From: Asaia bogorensis
GTDB taxonomy: Bacteria; Pseudomonadota; Alphaproteobacteria; Acetobacterales; Acetobacteraceae
Assembly: GCA_943333505.2 (NCBI GenBank)
Contig: CALQTN020000005.1
Location: forward strand, 1 to 64,000
Length of the DNA stretch: 64,000 nucleotides
Direction: 5' to 3'
Part shown: in pieces, positions 45,058-53,018 of the stretch
Numbering within the stretch: position 1 is the stretch's first letter
Layout: each line of letters begins with the position of its first letter
Translations under genes and position numbers: made by a program
The notes under the pieces: model-generated
Database searches by the model: none
Seen by the model: only the letters and a program-made list of their open reading frames with translations
What the model was told of the DNA's origin: nothing

Positions 45058-46436
45058 CATGTTTCCAGCGCTGTACGAACCGCCGCCAATACCCCGGCCC
45101 AATCCCCCGGCGCAGTCTGGTGGAACAGGCGCGCGGTCGGATACCACGGGCTGTCTTCGCGGCCTTCGAGCCAGCGCCAGCACTGATCGAAGCGATTGAG
45201 AATCCAAACCGGCCTGCCCAACGCTCCGGCAAGATGCGCGACTGAGGTATCGACAGTGATGACCAGGTCGAGGGCGGCGATCAGGTCGGCGGTGTCGGCG
45301 AAATCATCGAGTTCGTCGGTCCAGTCGTGCAGGATCATGCCGGTTGGCGGGGTGCGGGCCTGGCTGGCGGGCTCGCCCTTCTGGAGCGAGATCAGGCTGA
45401 TGCCGGGGATGTTCGCCAGGCCCGCGTAGTGGGCGAGGGTGATGGAACGGCGCTTGTCGATGGCATCGGCTTCGGGTTGGTTTGGTCGTGAACTGCCCGC
45501 CCAGACCAAGCCGATTTTCATCCCTGGGAGCTCAGCCAGACGGCCCTGCCAAAGCGCGATGTGGGCGGGGCGAGCTTGCAGGTAAGGCACTGTTGCCGGA
45601 ATGGTTTCGAGCGTGGTGCCCAGTGCGAGCGGCAGGCTCATCATCGGGCAATGAAGGTCGAAATCATTCGGGACATCAGCTTCGTCGATGACGGTGATCC
45701 CTGGGCTGCTGCGCTGAAGCAGGCGCAGCAGCGGGGTTTGCACCGACATCACGACCTGTGCGCCCTGGGCCTGAACCAGGGCAGCGTAGCGACAGAACTG
45801 TAACGTATCGCCGAGGCCCTGTTCGGCATGGATGAAAACGGTCTTTCCGGCGATATCGCGGTCTCCCAGCCAGAGCGGGGCCGCTAGATCTTTGCTGCCC
45901 GCCGGATGTTCGGTGCGCTTGCGTGCCTCGTAGAACCTCCAGCCTTCGGCAAATTCGCCAAGCTGCAAAAGCACAATCGCTTTGGACCCTTGGAACCGGG
46001 CGGCGTCTGGTTCCAAGGCGAGGGCGCGATCACAACTGACCAAGGCATCGCCAAGGCGTTGCAGTTTGAGGAGGGCGGTCGCGCGATTGTGATGTGCGTT
46101 GGCAAAGCTCGGGTCGCGGAGGATGGCAGTGTCAAAGCAGGCCAGGGCCTCCAGGTCACGCCCCAAATCCAGCAAGATCATGCCGCGATTGCTGAGCATG
46201 GCAGCATCGGCGTCGCCAAGCGCAATCGCGGTGTCGTAACTGGCCAGCGCCTCGGCGAAGCGACCCATTGCCCGCAGCGCCATGGTTCGGCCGACATGGC
46301 CATCGACGAAATCGGGTTTGTGCGCGATGGCGCGATCGAAACGCGCCAGCGCCTCGGTAAAGCCCCCCCCGGCGAGCGAGCGTTTGCCATCCTCTAGATC
46401 GTTACGAACGGAAGCCGGGCGGAAACTGATCGCCAT
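45057..46436 (-). CDS. TPR-repeat protein fused to GT9/GT41-like glycosyltransferase domain
   Basis: A 459-residue protein. The N-terminal 165 residues contain about four tetratricopeptide repeats (GGFTEALARFDRAIAHKPDFVDGHVGRT, GRFAEALASYDTAIAL, GRDLEALACFDTAILRDPSFANAHHNRA, QRLGDALVSCDRALALEP). The C-terminal half resembles the nucleotide-sugar domain of heptosyltransferase-like proteins: VFIHAEQGLGDTLQFCRYAALV, IGLVWAGSSRPNQ, and LDLVITVDTSVAHLAGALGRPVWIL. I use ATG 46436 because the upstream esterase stops at 46439. Such proteins act in surface glycan or protein glycosylation; the acceptor is unknown. It is coupled with the esterase gene upstream. Confidence 0.85.
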   Translation of the reverse strand: MAISFRPASVRNDLEDGKRSLAGGGFTEALARFDRAIAHKPDFVDGHVGRTMALRAMGRFAEALASYDTAIALGDADAAMLSNRGMILLDLGRDLEALACFDTAILRDPSFANAHHNRATALLKLQRLGDALVSCDRALALEPDAARFQGSKAIVLLQLGEFAEGWRFYEARKRTEHPAGSKDLAAPLWLGDRDIAGKTVFIHAEQGLGDTLQFCRYAALVQAQGAQVVMSVQTPLLRLLQRSSPGITVIDEADVPNDFDLHCPMMSLPLALGTTLETIPATVPYLQARPAHIALWQGRLAELPGMKIGLVWAGSSRPNQPEADAIDKRRSITLAHYAGLANIPGISLISLQKGEPASQARTPPTGMILHDWTDELDDFADTADLIAALDLVITVDTSVAHLAGALGRPVWILNRFDQCWRWLEGREDSPWYPTARLFHQTAPGDWAGVLAAVRTALET

Positions 46437-46438
46437 GC

Positions 46439-47515
46439 CTAGCCTGCCAGCCAATCCAGGATCGCCGGGTTCACCTCGCGCGGGTAGGTGTGGGCAAGGT
46501 CGTCGAATTCCCGGTAGGTCACCACAGCGCCGGCTTCGGTCAGCGCGGTATTGGCCTCCCGCCCGACCGAAACCGGGAACAGCCAGTCCAACGCGCCATG
46601 GGTCCAGAAGATCGGCAGGCCGCGAATGCGGTCAGGATCTGCCATTTCGGCGACCATCGGATGGAAAGTTGCAGCGACCGGGGCGAGGTGGGTGAAGGGG
46701 GATTCTGGCTCCAGGCCCGATACCAGACTGAATGTGCCGCCGTCGCTCATCCCGGTCAGCAATATCCGCGCCGGGTCGATGGTCCAGCGCTCGCGGACGA
46801 AGTCGAGAATACGGGCGAGGTTGGGGGTGTCGAAGTCGCGCCCGTTCATCGCCCAGCTATCGCCCATCGCGGTGGGTGCGACCAGGATGGCACCGTGGGC
46901 ACGTGCGTCGCGCAGCCAGGTCCACAGGAAGGCACGGCCGTGGCCACTGCCGCCATGCAGCGCGAAGATCACCGGCCACGGGCGATCCGGGGTGTAGGTT
47001 TCCGGCACGTAAAGCGAAAACCCTCCGCGATCCTTGTAGTCATTATCGGCCTGCATCACCCCGGTTTCCGGCCCGCCCGCACCGGCGGCGGACAGCAGAT
47101 GCTGGACATCGGGATCGTCGCGCATCTCGGGCGCCAGGAAAAACCGGCTGACCGCGGGCAGCACGGCGGCGAGCGGATACAAGGCTTCCTGCGCGCGGGG
47201 TGCGTTGCGCAAGGCGCGGAAGACCGCGCGCATGGCGTCTTCCTCCTGCTCGGACGCGGCGCGCAGGCCATCGAAGCCGGCCAACACCGCATCGGCTGCG
47301 GTCGCCAGCCGGTCGCGCAGGCTCGCGAACTCTTCGGGCCAGCCATCAAGCAACGGTCTGGCGTCGCGCAGATCGTCGTCGGGGGTTCCGGCGGCTTCCA
47401 TCACCGCGTCGAAATCGGTCGGGTTGAAATAGCGCGCGATGAAGCCGAGCGCTTCCAGCGAGCGTAACAAGGGTGGCAACAGGGCCACCAGATCTTCGGT
47501 TATTGTCTCGCTCAT
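46439..47515 (-). CDS. Phospholipase/carboxylesterase-like alpha/beta hydrolase with helical N-terminus
   Basis: A 358-residue protein starting MSETITEDLVALLPPLLRSLEALG (ATG 47515). The frame runs open further upstream, but that is antisense to the dehalogenase. Residues 1-150 are helical and unassigned, with a segment rich in acidic residues and alanine. The hydrolase domain has VIFALHGGSGHGRAFLW (oxyanion hole), the nucleophile elbow TGMSDGGTFSL and a late WTHGALDWLFPVSVGR with DDLAHTYPREV supplying Asp and His. It is not secreted by eye. It stands 57 bp from the divergent dehalogenase gene. Confidence 0.82.
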   Translation of the reverse strand: MSETITEDLVALLPPLLRSLEALGFIARYFNPTDFDAVMEAAGTPDDDLRDARPLLDGWPEEFASLRDRLATAADAVLAGFDGLRAASEQEEDAMRAVFRALRNAPRAQEALYPLAAVLPAVSRFFLAPEMRDDPDVQHLLSAAGAGGPETGVMQADNDYKDRGGFSLYVPETYTPDRPWPVIFALHGGSGHGRAFLWTWLRDARAHGAILVAPTAMGDSWAMNGRDFDTPNLARILDFVRERWTIDPARILLTGMSDGGTFSLVSGLEPESPFTHLAPVAATFHPMVAEMADPDRIRGLPIFWTHGALDWLFPVSVGREANTALTEAGAVVTYREFDDLAHTYPREVNPAILDWLAG

Positions 47516-47572
47516 CTTGCCCTCGCACCTTACCGGTTGCAGGGTGCCTCGCCGCAGCAGAAGGAGCAATCC

Positions 47573-48445
47573 ATGGCCCGCACCGAACCGCATCCCCACC
47601 GCTTTGTCGATGTTGCACCGCCCGGCCGGGCGGCGGCGAAGATGGCGTATGTCGAACTTGGGGCCGGGGCGCCGGTGCTGTTCCTGCACGGCAACCCGAC
47701 ATCGTCGTATTTGTGGCGCGATGTGATGCCGGAAGTGCCAGGGCGCTGCATTGCGCCCGATCTGATCGGGATGGGCAATTCGGATAAGCTGTCCGGGGCG
47801 ACTTACGATTTCACCACCCATAGCGCCTATCTCGACGCGTTCATCGCGGCGGTGCTGCCGGCCGGCAAGATCACTCTGGTGATCCATGACTGGGGATCGG
47901 CGCTCGGCTTTGACTGGGCACGGCGGCACCCCGACCGCGTCGCCGGCATTGCCTACATGGAAGGCATCGTGCGGCCATTGGCCGGGTGGGAGGAATGGAA
48001 CCCGGCGGCGACGCCGATCTTCCAGGGCTTCCGGTCCGAGAAGGGTGAGCAGATGATCCTGGAGCGCAATATGTTCATCGAGCGCGTGCTGCCCGGATCG
48101 GTGCTGCGCGGCCTGACCGAGGCCGAGATGACGGAATATCGCCGGCCGTTCCTGGTGCCGGAGGATCGCTGGCCGACGCTCACCTGGCCGCGCCAGATCC
48201 CGATCGCGGGTGAGCCGGCATCGGTGGTTGCCATTGCCCAAGCCTATGCCGACTGGCTGGTCACCAGCGACATCCCTAAGCTGTTCGTCAACGCCGAACC
48301 GGGCGCGATCCTGACCGGGGCGGTGCGGGATTTCTGCCGGACCTGGCCGAACCAGACTGAGGTCACCGTGCCGGGCAGCCATTTCATCCAGGAAGATTCC
48401 GGGCCTGAAATCGGCCGTGCGATTGCGGCGTGGCTGGCGCGATGA
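47573..48445 (+). CDS. dhaA: Haloalkane dehalogenase (HLD-II type)
   Basis: A 290-residue alpha/beta hydrolase starting MARTEPHPHRF. All five catalytic positions of the HLD-II subfamily are present at nearly the numbering of Rhodococcus DhaA: halide-stabilising N41 (FLHGNPTSS) and W107, nucleophile D106 (VIHDWGSALGF), acid E130 (AYMEGIVRP) and base H270 (PGSHFIQEDSG). The protein should hydrolyse carbon-halogen bonds of haloalkanes to alcohol, halide and proton. Some relatives have unknown natural substrates. Its stop overlaps the MOSC gene start (ATGA). Confidence 0.92.
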   Translation: MARTEPHPHRFVDVAPPGRAAAKMAYVELGAGAPVLFLHGNPTSSYLWRDVMPEVPGRCIAPDLIGMGNSDKLSGATYDFTTHSAYLDAFIAAVLPAGKITLVIHDWGSALGFDWARRHPDRVAGIAYMEGIVRPLAGWEEWNPAATPIFQGFRSEKGEQMILERNMFIERVLPGSVLRGLTEAEMTEYRRPFLVPEDRWPTLTWPRQIPIAGEPASVVAIAQAYADWLVTSDIPKLFVNAEPGAILTGAVRDFCRTWPNQTEVTVPGSHFIQEDSGPEIGRAIAAWLAR

Positions 48446-48975
48446 TCGTCGCGGTCGCCCAGGCGCGTGGCCATCATTTCAGCAAGAAGCGGGCGTTTTC
48501 GATCCGGCTGATCGCCGGGTTAGGCGTGGAAGGCGACGCCCATGCCGGGGTCACGGTCAAGCACCGGTCCCGGGTGGCGCGCGACCCGAGCCAGCCGAAT
48601 TTGCGCCAGGTGCATCTGATCCATCAGGAGTTATTCGACGAACTGCGCCCGCGCGGCTTTGATATCGCACCGAGCGAGCTGGGGGAGAACATCACAACAT
48701 CGGGCGTCGATCTGCTTGGCCTGCCGGTGGGTGCGCGGTTGCGGCTGGGGGCGGAGGCGATTGTGGAAATCACCGGGCTGCGTAATCCGTGCGTTCAGAT
48801 CGACCGGTTTCGGCCGGGGCTGATGGCGGCGTTGCTGGGTCGGGCGGCGGATGGCGGGCTGATACGGAAGTCTGGCGTGATGGCGGTGGTGATCGTGGGC
48901 GGTGATGTTCGACCGGGGGATGCTATTGCGGTTGAGTTGCCGACCTTGCCGCATGTGGCGCTCGACGTGGTCTAG
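48442..48975 (+). CDS. MOSC-domain protein
   Basis: A 177-residue MOSC (molybdenum cofactor sulfurase C-terminal) domain protein: GLGVEGDAHAGVTVKHRSRVARDP, LRQVHLIHQELFDELRPRGFDIAPSELGENITTSGVDLLGLPVGARLRLG and the conserved cysteine in TGLRNPCVQIDRF. Members bind Mo cofactor or move sulfur, and stand-alone ones are largely uncharacterised. ATG 48442 overlaps the dehalogenase stop. The operon link suggests a shared condition but not a known pathway. The AraC gene follows after 3 bp. Confidence 0.88.
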   Translation: MIVAVAQARGHHFSKKRAFSIRLIAGLGVEGDAHAGVTVKHRSRVARDPSQPNLRQVHLIHQELFDELRPRGFDIAPSELGENITTSGVDLLGLPVGARLRLGAEAIVEITGLRNPCVQIDRFRPGLMAALLGRAADGGLIRKSGVMAVVIVGGDVRPGDAIAVELPTLPHVALDVV

Positions 48976-48978
48976 AAA

Positions 48979-50016
48979 ATGCCCAATCTGTCGCTGCCTT
49001 TCGTTGTCGCGCTGCTGTTGCTGGTGCTGGCGGTTCGGCTTGCGACCGGGGCATATGGCGCAATGGGGCAACGGTTCGCGGCCTTTTTTTCTGCCTGCGC
49101 CGCGCTGTCTGGTCTGGTCGGGTTACGCTGGGGCGCCGATCCCGGCTGGGTGCGGCATGGCTTGCCGGTGATGGGGGCCGCCCTGCCGGCGATCGCCTGG
49201 TTGTGTTTTGGCTTGCCCGCTACTGGCCGTGATCGGTTGGCAGTACGCGACGGGTGGCATGGGCTGCCGATGGTCGCGATAGCGGCGCTCAATCTGGTTT
49301 ACTGGCCGGTGGTTGATCTGGGCTTGGCGGCAATCGATCTTGGCTATGCCGCCGCCTTGCTGCGGCTTGCCAAAGGCGGGCCGGATGCGTTGGCGAGCAC
49401 TGCTTTTGGCGCAGTCAGGGCGGTGCGCATCGGGTTGCAGGTCGGGGCGGTGACCTTGCTGATCTCGGCGTTGGTCGACGCGGCGATTTCGATTGAGCGT
49501 GCTTTTGGCAATGGCGGCAACATGGCGCTGATTGTCGGCCTGGCCCAGGGCCTGGCGCTGCTCGGAGTGGCGGTGGCGGTGATATGGCTGCGACCCGGCG
49601 CGGCGCCCACACCGGAAGCCGCACCGATCAGCGCCGCGCCCGTCGATGCCGCCGCCGATGCTGCGATTGTCGCCACGATTGACGAATTGATGCGCGGGAC
49701 ACGGCTCTATCGCGACCCGGCGCTGACCCTGGATCGGCTGGCGCGGCGGGCGGGCTTGCCGGCGCGGCAGGTTTCTGGGGCGCTCAACCGGGTGCGTGGG
49801 CGCAATGTCTCGCAACTGGTGAACGAATACCGCATCGCGGCCGCCCAGCGGATGCTGCGTGAAACCGCGCTGCCGGTAACCGACATCATGATGGAGTGCG
49901 GTTTCCTGACCAAATCCAACTTCAACCGTGAATTCCGCCGCATTGCCGGCGCCAGCCCGACTGAGTGGCGCGCGGGCGCGGTTACTGCGGCAGGGACACC
50001 GCCAGAAAGCGACTGA
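48979..50016 (+). CDS. AraC-family regulator with N-terminal membrane domain
   Basis: A 345-residue protein. The first 215 or so residues contain six or seven hydrophobic helices (for example LSLPFVVALLLLVLAVRLATG, MALIVGLAQGLALLGVAVAVIWL). A short Pro/Ala linker follows, then an AraC-type DNA-binding domain (about 240-335) with two helix-turn-helices: LTLDRLARRAGLPARQVSGALNRV and LPVTDIMMECGFLTKSNFNREFRRIAGASPTEWR. The layout suggests a membrane-sensing one-component regulator. Its 3' end overlaps a convergent hydrolase gene by 35 bp. Target genes are unknown. Confidence 0.88.
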   Translation: MPNLSLPFVVALLLLVLAVRLATGAYGAMGQRFAAFFSACAALSGLVGLRWGADPGWVRHGLPVMGAALPAIAWLCFGLPATGRDRLAVRDGWHGLPMVAIAALNLVYWPVVDLGLAAIDLGYAAALLRLAKGGPDALASTAFGAVRAVRIGLQVGAVTLLISALVDAAISIERAFGNGGNMALIVGLAQGLALLGVAVAVIWLRPGAAPTPEAAPISAAPVDAAADAAIVATIDELMRGTRLYRDPALTLDRLARRAGLPARQVSGALNRVRGRNVSQLVNEYRIAAAQRMLRETALPVTDIMMECGFLTKSNFNREFRRIAGASPTEWRAGAVTAAGTPPESD

Positions 50017-51019
50017 TCTCGGCGCTGACGGTGGTGTGGAGTTCGACGCGATCCGCCATGGCGTTGTCGCCCGGCGTGGCGTCGGCGCAGATCACCGCGC
50101 TGCCACCCAGGAACTGCGCGGCCCCCGGCTTGCAGGCCGCCATGAAGCTGAAATGGGTGGCGGTGGGGATTGTCGAAAAACTGGTCGTGGCGCTCGGCAT
50201 GGCGGCGACGAGTTCGCGCGCCTCACTCAAATCCGGCAACGGCAAAGGCTTGTGGCCTGCCTGCAACGGGGTTGCGGTGCCAGCTGCGATCACCAATGCC
50301 GGCACGGTGATGGCCCCCAGGCTCGCGAGATCGAACCCGCGCGTTACCCCCGGATCGAGCGCCACGACCGCGGCGATGCGGGGGTCGCGGCTGGACTGGG
50401 TGATGCCGCTGAGCTCAGCCTCGCTGGTGAGGTTTTTCACCTCGGCACAGGTCGAGCCCTGTACATTCGCGCAGACGGCGCGCATCCGGGCGATATCGTA
50501 GCGCGCGCCGGCATTGGACAGCACCGTCCAGCCACCGAGCGAATGGCCGATCGCGGCAATCGGGCCGTCGATGCGGGACGACCAGACCGGATCGTCGGTC
50601 AGCGCATCGATCACGTGGCTAAGATCGCCGGGCCGGCCTGCGAGCCTGGTGGCGCCGGATTGGCCCATATCGGCCGTGGTGGTGCCGGGATGGTCAGGCG
50701 CGGCGACGATGAAACCCTTGGCGGCAAGATCGGCTGCGAGCCATCCTAGATTTTTGGCGCTGCCGCCATAGCCGTGCGAGAGCAACACAAGCCGATGTTT
50801 GCCAGCATCAGGCGCCGCGCCCGGGGCTGCCTCAAATCCAACGAACACCGCGTTGCCGCCGATTGTGGTGGTCGCGGTGGGCTGGGCCGGGTACCACAAC
50901 GTGACATGCAGCGCGCGTTGGGTTGCTGTGGCGGGCAGGTCGAGCTCGCGGTAGCCAACCGGGTCAGCGCCGGCGGCGCAGGGTAGCAGCAGGATCAAGG
51001 CGGCGAGAATACGGTTCAT
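49982..51019 (-). CDS. Secreted dienelactone/PAF-acetylhydrolase-like alpha/beta hydrolase
   Basis: A 345-residue protein with signal peptide MNRILAALILLLPCAAGADP (ATG 51019). The longer frame from 51112 crosses the divergent promoter region. Motifs are LVLLSHGYGGSAKNLGWLAADLAAKGFIVAAPDHPG (oxyanion hole), AAIGHSLGGWTVL (nucleophile serine) and TATHFSFMAAC (histidine). Cysteines in RAVCANVQGSTCAEV may form a periplasmic disulfide. It overlaps the convergent AraC-type gene by 35 bp and is divergent from arsRC. Confidence 0.85.
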   Translation of the reverse strand: MNRILAALILLLPCAAGADPVGYRELDLPATATQRALHVTLWYPAQPTATTTIGGNAVFVGFEAAPGAAPDAGKHRLVLLSHGYGGSAKNLGWLAADLAAKGFIVAAPDHPGTTTADMGQSGATRLAGRPGDLSHVIDALTDDPVWSSRIDGPIAAIGHSLGGWTVLSNAGARYDIARMRAVCANVQGSTCAEVKNLTSEAELSGITQSSRDPRIAAVVALDPGVTRGFDLASLGAITVPALVIAAGTATPLQAGHKPLPLPDLSEARELVAAMPSATTSFSTIPTATHFSFMAACKPGAAQFLGGSAVICADATPGDNAMADRVELHTTVSAEISRFLAVSLPQ

Positions 51020-51141
51020 GTTGGGAACTCCATCCGGGATTGGATGGCCGGAACCTGCCGCCGCCGCCCCAACCTCGCGACCTGAAACGCGATTTCGGTC
51101 GTGCCAAAGCACGATTTGGGTCGACAGAGGCTTTATTATCC

Positions 51142-51157
51142 ATTATTCTAGAATCAT
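51142..51157. promoter_or_regulatory. Palindromic operator candidate at the arsRC start
   Basis: ATTATTCTAGAATCAT is a 16-bp palindrome with only positions 3/14 mismatched. Its core ATTCTAGAAT is perfect. The last two bases are the first two of the arsRC ATG (51156). Position and symmetry fit an ArsR autorepression site, though this is inference. Confidence 0.5.
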
Positions 51158-51977
51158 GGAATTAAAACTAACCGCTGAAATCCTCGCTGCCATCGCCCAG
51201 GAGACCCGGCTCTATCTGTTGCGCCGATTGATCGCGACGCCCGCAGGCATGGCGGCGGGCGAGCTTGCCGCCGTGCTGCGGGTCCCGGCCTCGACCCTCA
51301 GCTTTCACCTTGCCGCTCTCGAACGGGTCGGCATGATTTTCCCCACCCGCCATGGCCGCAGCATCATCCATGCCGTGCGCCCCGCGGCCCTGCGCGGCCT
51401 GTTGCGCGCGGTGACCGAACTCTGCGGCGGTGACCTCAGCCAATTCCCCGCACCCGCCAACACCGATGATCGCATGACACCCGCTTTCAACGTGTTGTTC
51501 GTGTGCACCCACAACGCCGCCCGCTCGGTCATGGCCGAGGCGATCCTGACCAGGATCGGCGCTGGCCGCTTCCATGCCTACTCGGCGGGGTCGGATCCTG
51601 GCGCCGCACCGCTCCCGGCGGTGATCACCAAGCTCGCCAACCTCGGACACGATGTGTCGCATCTGGCCAGCAAATCCTGGGACCGCTTCACGGGGCCGAC
51701 GGCGCCAAGGATGGATTTCGTCATCGCGCTTTGCGACACGCTCGCCGGCCAGGCCTGCCCGGATTTCGGCGCGTTGTCGGTCACCGGCGGCTGGCCGCTG
51801 CCCGATCCGGCGAAGTTCCACGGCAGCCCGGCCGAGCAGGCCACCATGCTGAACGAGCTTTATGCCAGCCTGCGCCGCCGTATCGAGATTTTTATCTCGC
51901 TCCCGTTTGCCACGTTGGACCGGATGGCGCTGAAGGCAAGGCTCGACGAAATCGGTACCGGCATGAAGGAGGCTTGA
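51156..51977 (+). CDS. ArsR-ArsC fusion: arsenic-responsive repressor joined to arsenate reductase/LMW phosphatase domain
   Basis: A 273-residue fusion. Residues 1-105 form an ArsR/SmtB winged helix (AAIAQETRLYLLRRLIATPAGMAAGELAAVLRVPASTLSFHLAALERVGMI), with one cysteine in TELCGGD as a possible As(III) ligand. Residues 110-265 are a thioredoxin-coupled LMW-phosphatase-type arsenate reductase: P-loop VLFVCTHNAARSVMAEAIL (CX5R), FVIALCDTLAGQACPDF with redox cysteines, and WPLPDPAKF. The frame extends upstream to 51018, but ATG 51156 fits ArsR starts. It begins an operon with gapdh (3-bp gap) and arsJ. Confidence 0.9.
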   Translation: MELKLTAEILAAIAQETRLYLLRRLIATPAGMAAGELAAVLRVPASTLSFHLAALERVGMIFPTRHGRSIIHAVRPAALRGLLRAVTELCGGDLSQFPAPANTDDRMTPAFNVLFVCTHNAARSVMAEAILTRIGAGRFHAYSAGSDPGAAPLPAVITKLANLGHDVSHLASKSWDRFTGPTAPRMDFVIALCDTLAGQACPDFGALSVTGGWPLPDPAKFHGSPAEQATMLNELYASLRRRIEIFISLPFATLDRMALKARLDEIGTGMKEA

Positions 51978-51980
51978 GCG

Positions 51981-53018
51981 ATGCGCATCGGCATAAATGG
52001 CATGGGCCGGATCGGGCGGCTGGCATTGCGGGCCTCGTTGGGTGGGGCGTTCCGCCCGGATGACGACCCGCGCGCCGCCAATCGGCTCGATGTTGTGCAT
52101 CTCAATGAGGTCAAAGGCGGGATCGCGGCGACCGCGCATCTGCTTGAATTCGACAGCATCCATGGCCGTTGGCGCGATCGGATTGGGGTTGATGGCGGCC
52201 GCATCGTCATCGGCGGCCAGCGCATGGGCTTCACTGAGGCCGCAGCGCCTGGGGATATCGCATGGGGCGATCTGGGCTGCGATATCGTGCTCGAATGCAC
52301 CGGTAAGTTTCTGACCCCGGCGGCACTGCAAGGCTATTTCGACCGCGGGGTGAAGCGGGTGATCGTCGCGGCGCCGGTCAAGGACCCGTCCGCAACAAAC
52401 ATCGTCGTGGGCGTGAATGACGGGCTTTATACGGGTGAGCAGCGATTGCTGACCGCCGCGTCCTGCACCACCAACTGCCTCGCCCCGGTGGTGAAGGTGG
52501 TGCACGAGGCGATCGGCATCCGCCACGGCCAAATCACCACCATCCACGACCCGACCAACACCAATGTCGTGGTCGATGCTCCGCATCGCGATTTGCGTCG
52601 GGCGCGCTCGGCGATGCTGTCCTTGCAGCCGACCACGACCGGCAGCGCGACGGCCATTGCCTTGATCTATCCGGAGTTGAAAGGCCGGCTGGACGGCCAT
52701 GCGGTGCGCGCCCCGGTGCTGAATGCCTCGCTGACCGATTGCGTGTTCGAGATGGCGCGCCCAACCAGCGCCGCCGAGGTCAACGACCTGTTCCGCGCTG
52801 CTGCGGCCGGTCCGTTGGCCGGGATTCTCGGCATCGAGGACCGGCCATTAGTGTCCGCCGACTATGCCAACGATACCCGCAGCGCCATTGTCGACGCCGC
52901 CTGCACCCTGGTCACCGACGGCACGCTGCTGAAAATCTACGCCTGGTACGATAACGAGATGGGCTATGCCTGCCGCATGGTCGACCTCGCCACCATCGTC
53001 GCCCAGCGCGGCTTCTGA
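51981..53018 (+). CDS. ArsJ-associated glyceraldehyde-3-phosphate dehydrogenase
   Basis: A 345-residue GAPDH of the arsenic-operon type. The NAD motif [13 protein letters not shown] opens the protein, and the active-site cysteine lies in [39 protein letters not shown] and the late [18 protein letters not shown] are typical. In such operons the enzyme uses arsenate instead of phosphate and makes unstable 1-arseno-3-phosphoglycerate, which ArsJ exports. It overlaps the arsJ start by one base (TGATG). Confidence 0.93.
   Translation: MRIGINGMGRIGRLALRASLGGAFRPDDDPRAANRLDVVHLNEVKGGIAATAHLLEFDSIHGRWRDRIGVDGGRIVIGGQRMGFTEAAAPGDIAWGDLGCDIVLECTGKFLTPAALQGYFDRGVKRVIVAAPVKDPSATNIVVGVNDGLYTGEQRLLTAASCTTNCLAPVVKVVHEAIGIRHGQITTIHDPTNTNVVVDAPHRDLRRARSAMLSLQPTTTGSATAIALIYPELKGRLDGHAVRAPVLNASLTDCVFEMARPTSAAEVNDLFRAAAAGPLAGILGIEDRPLVSADYANDTRSAIVDAACTLVTDGTLLKIYAWYDNEMGYACRMVDLATIVAQRGF

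Noticed and set aside
46439-48382. Extension of the esterase frame to 647 codons
   Set aside because: The upstream 289 codons are antisense to the haloalkane dehalogenase and show no conserved motif. MSETITED at 47515 is the natural start.
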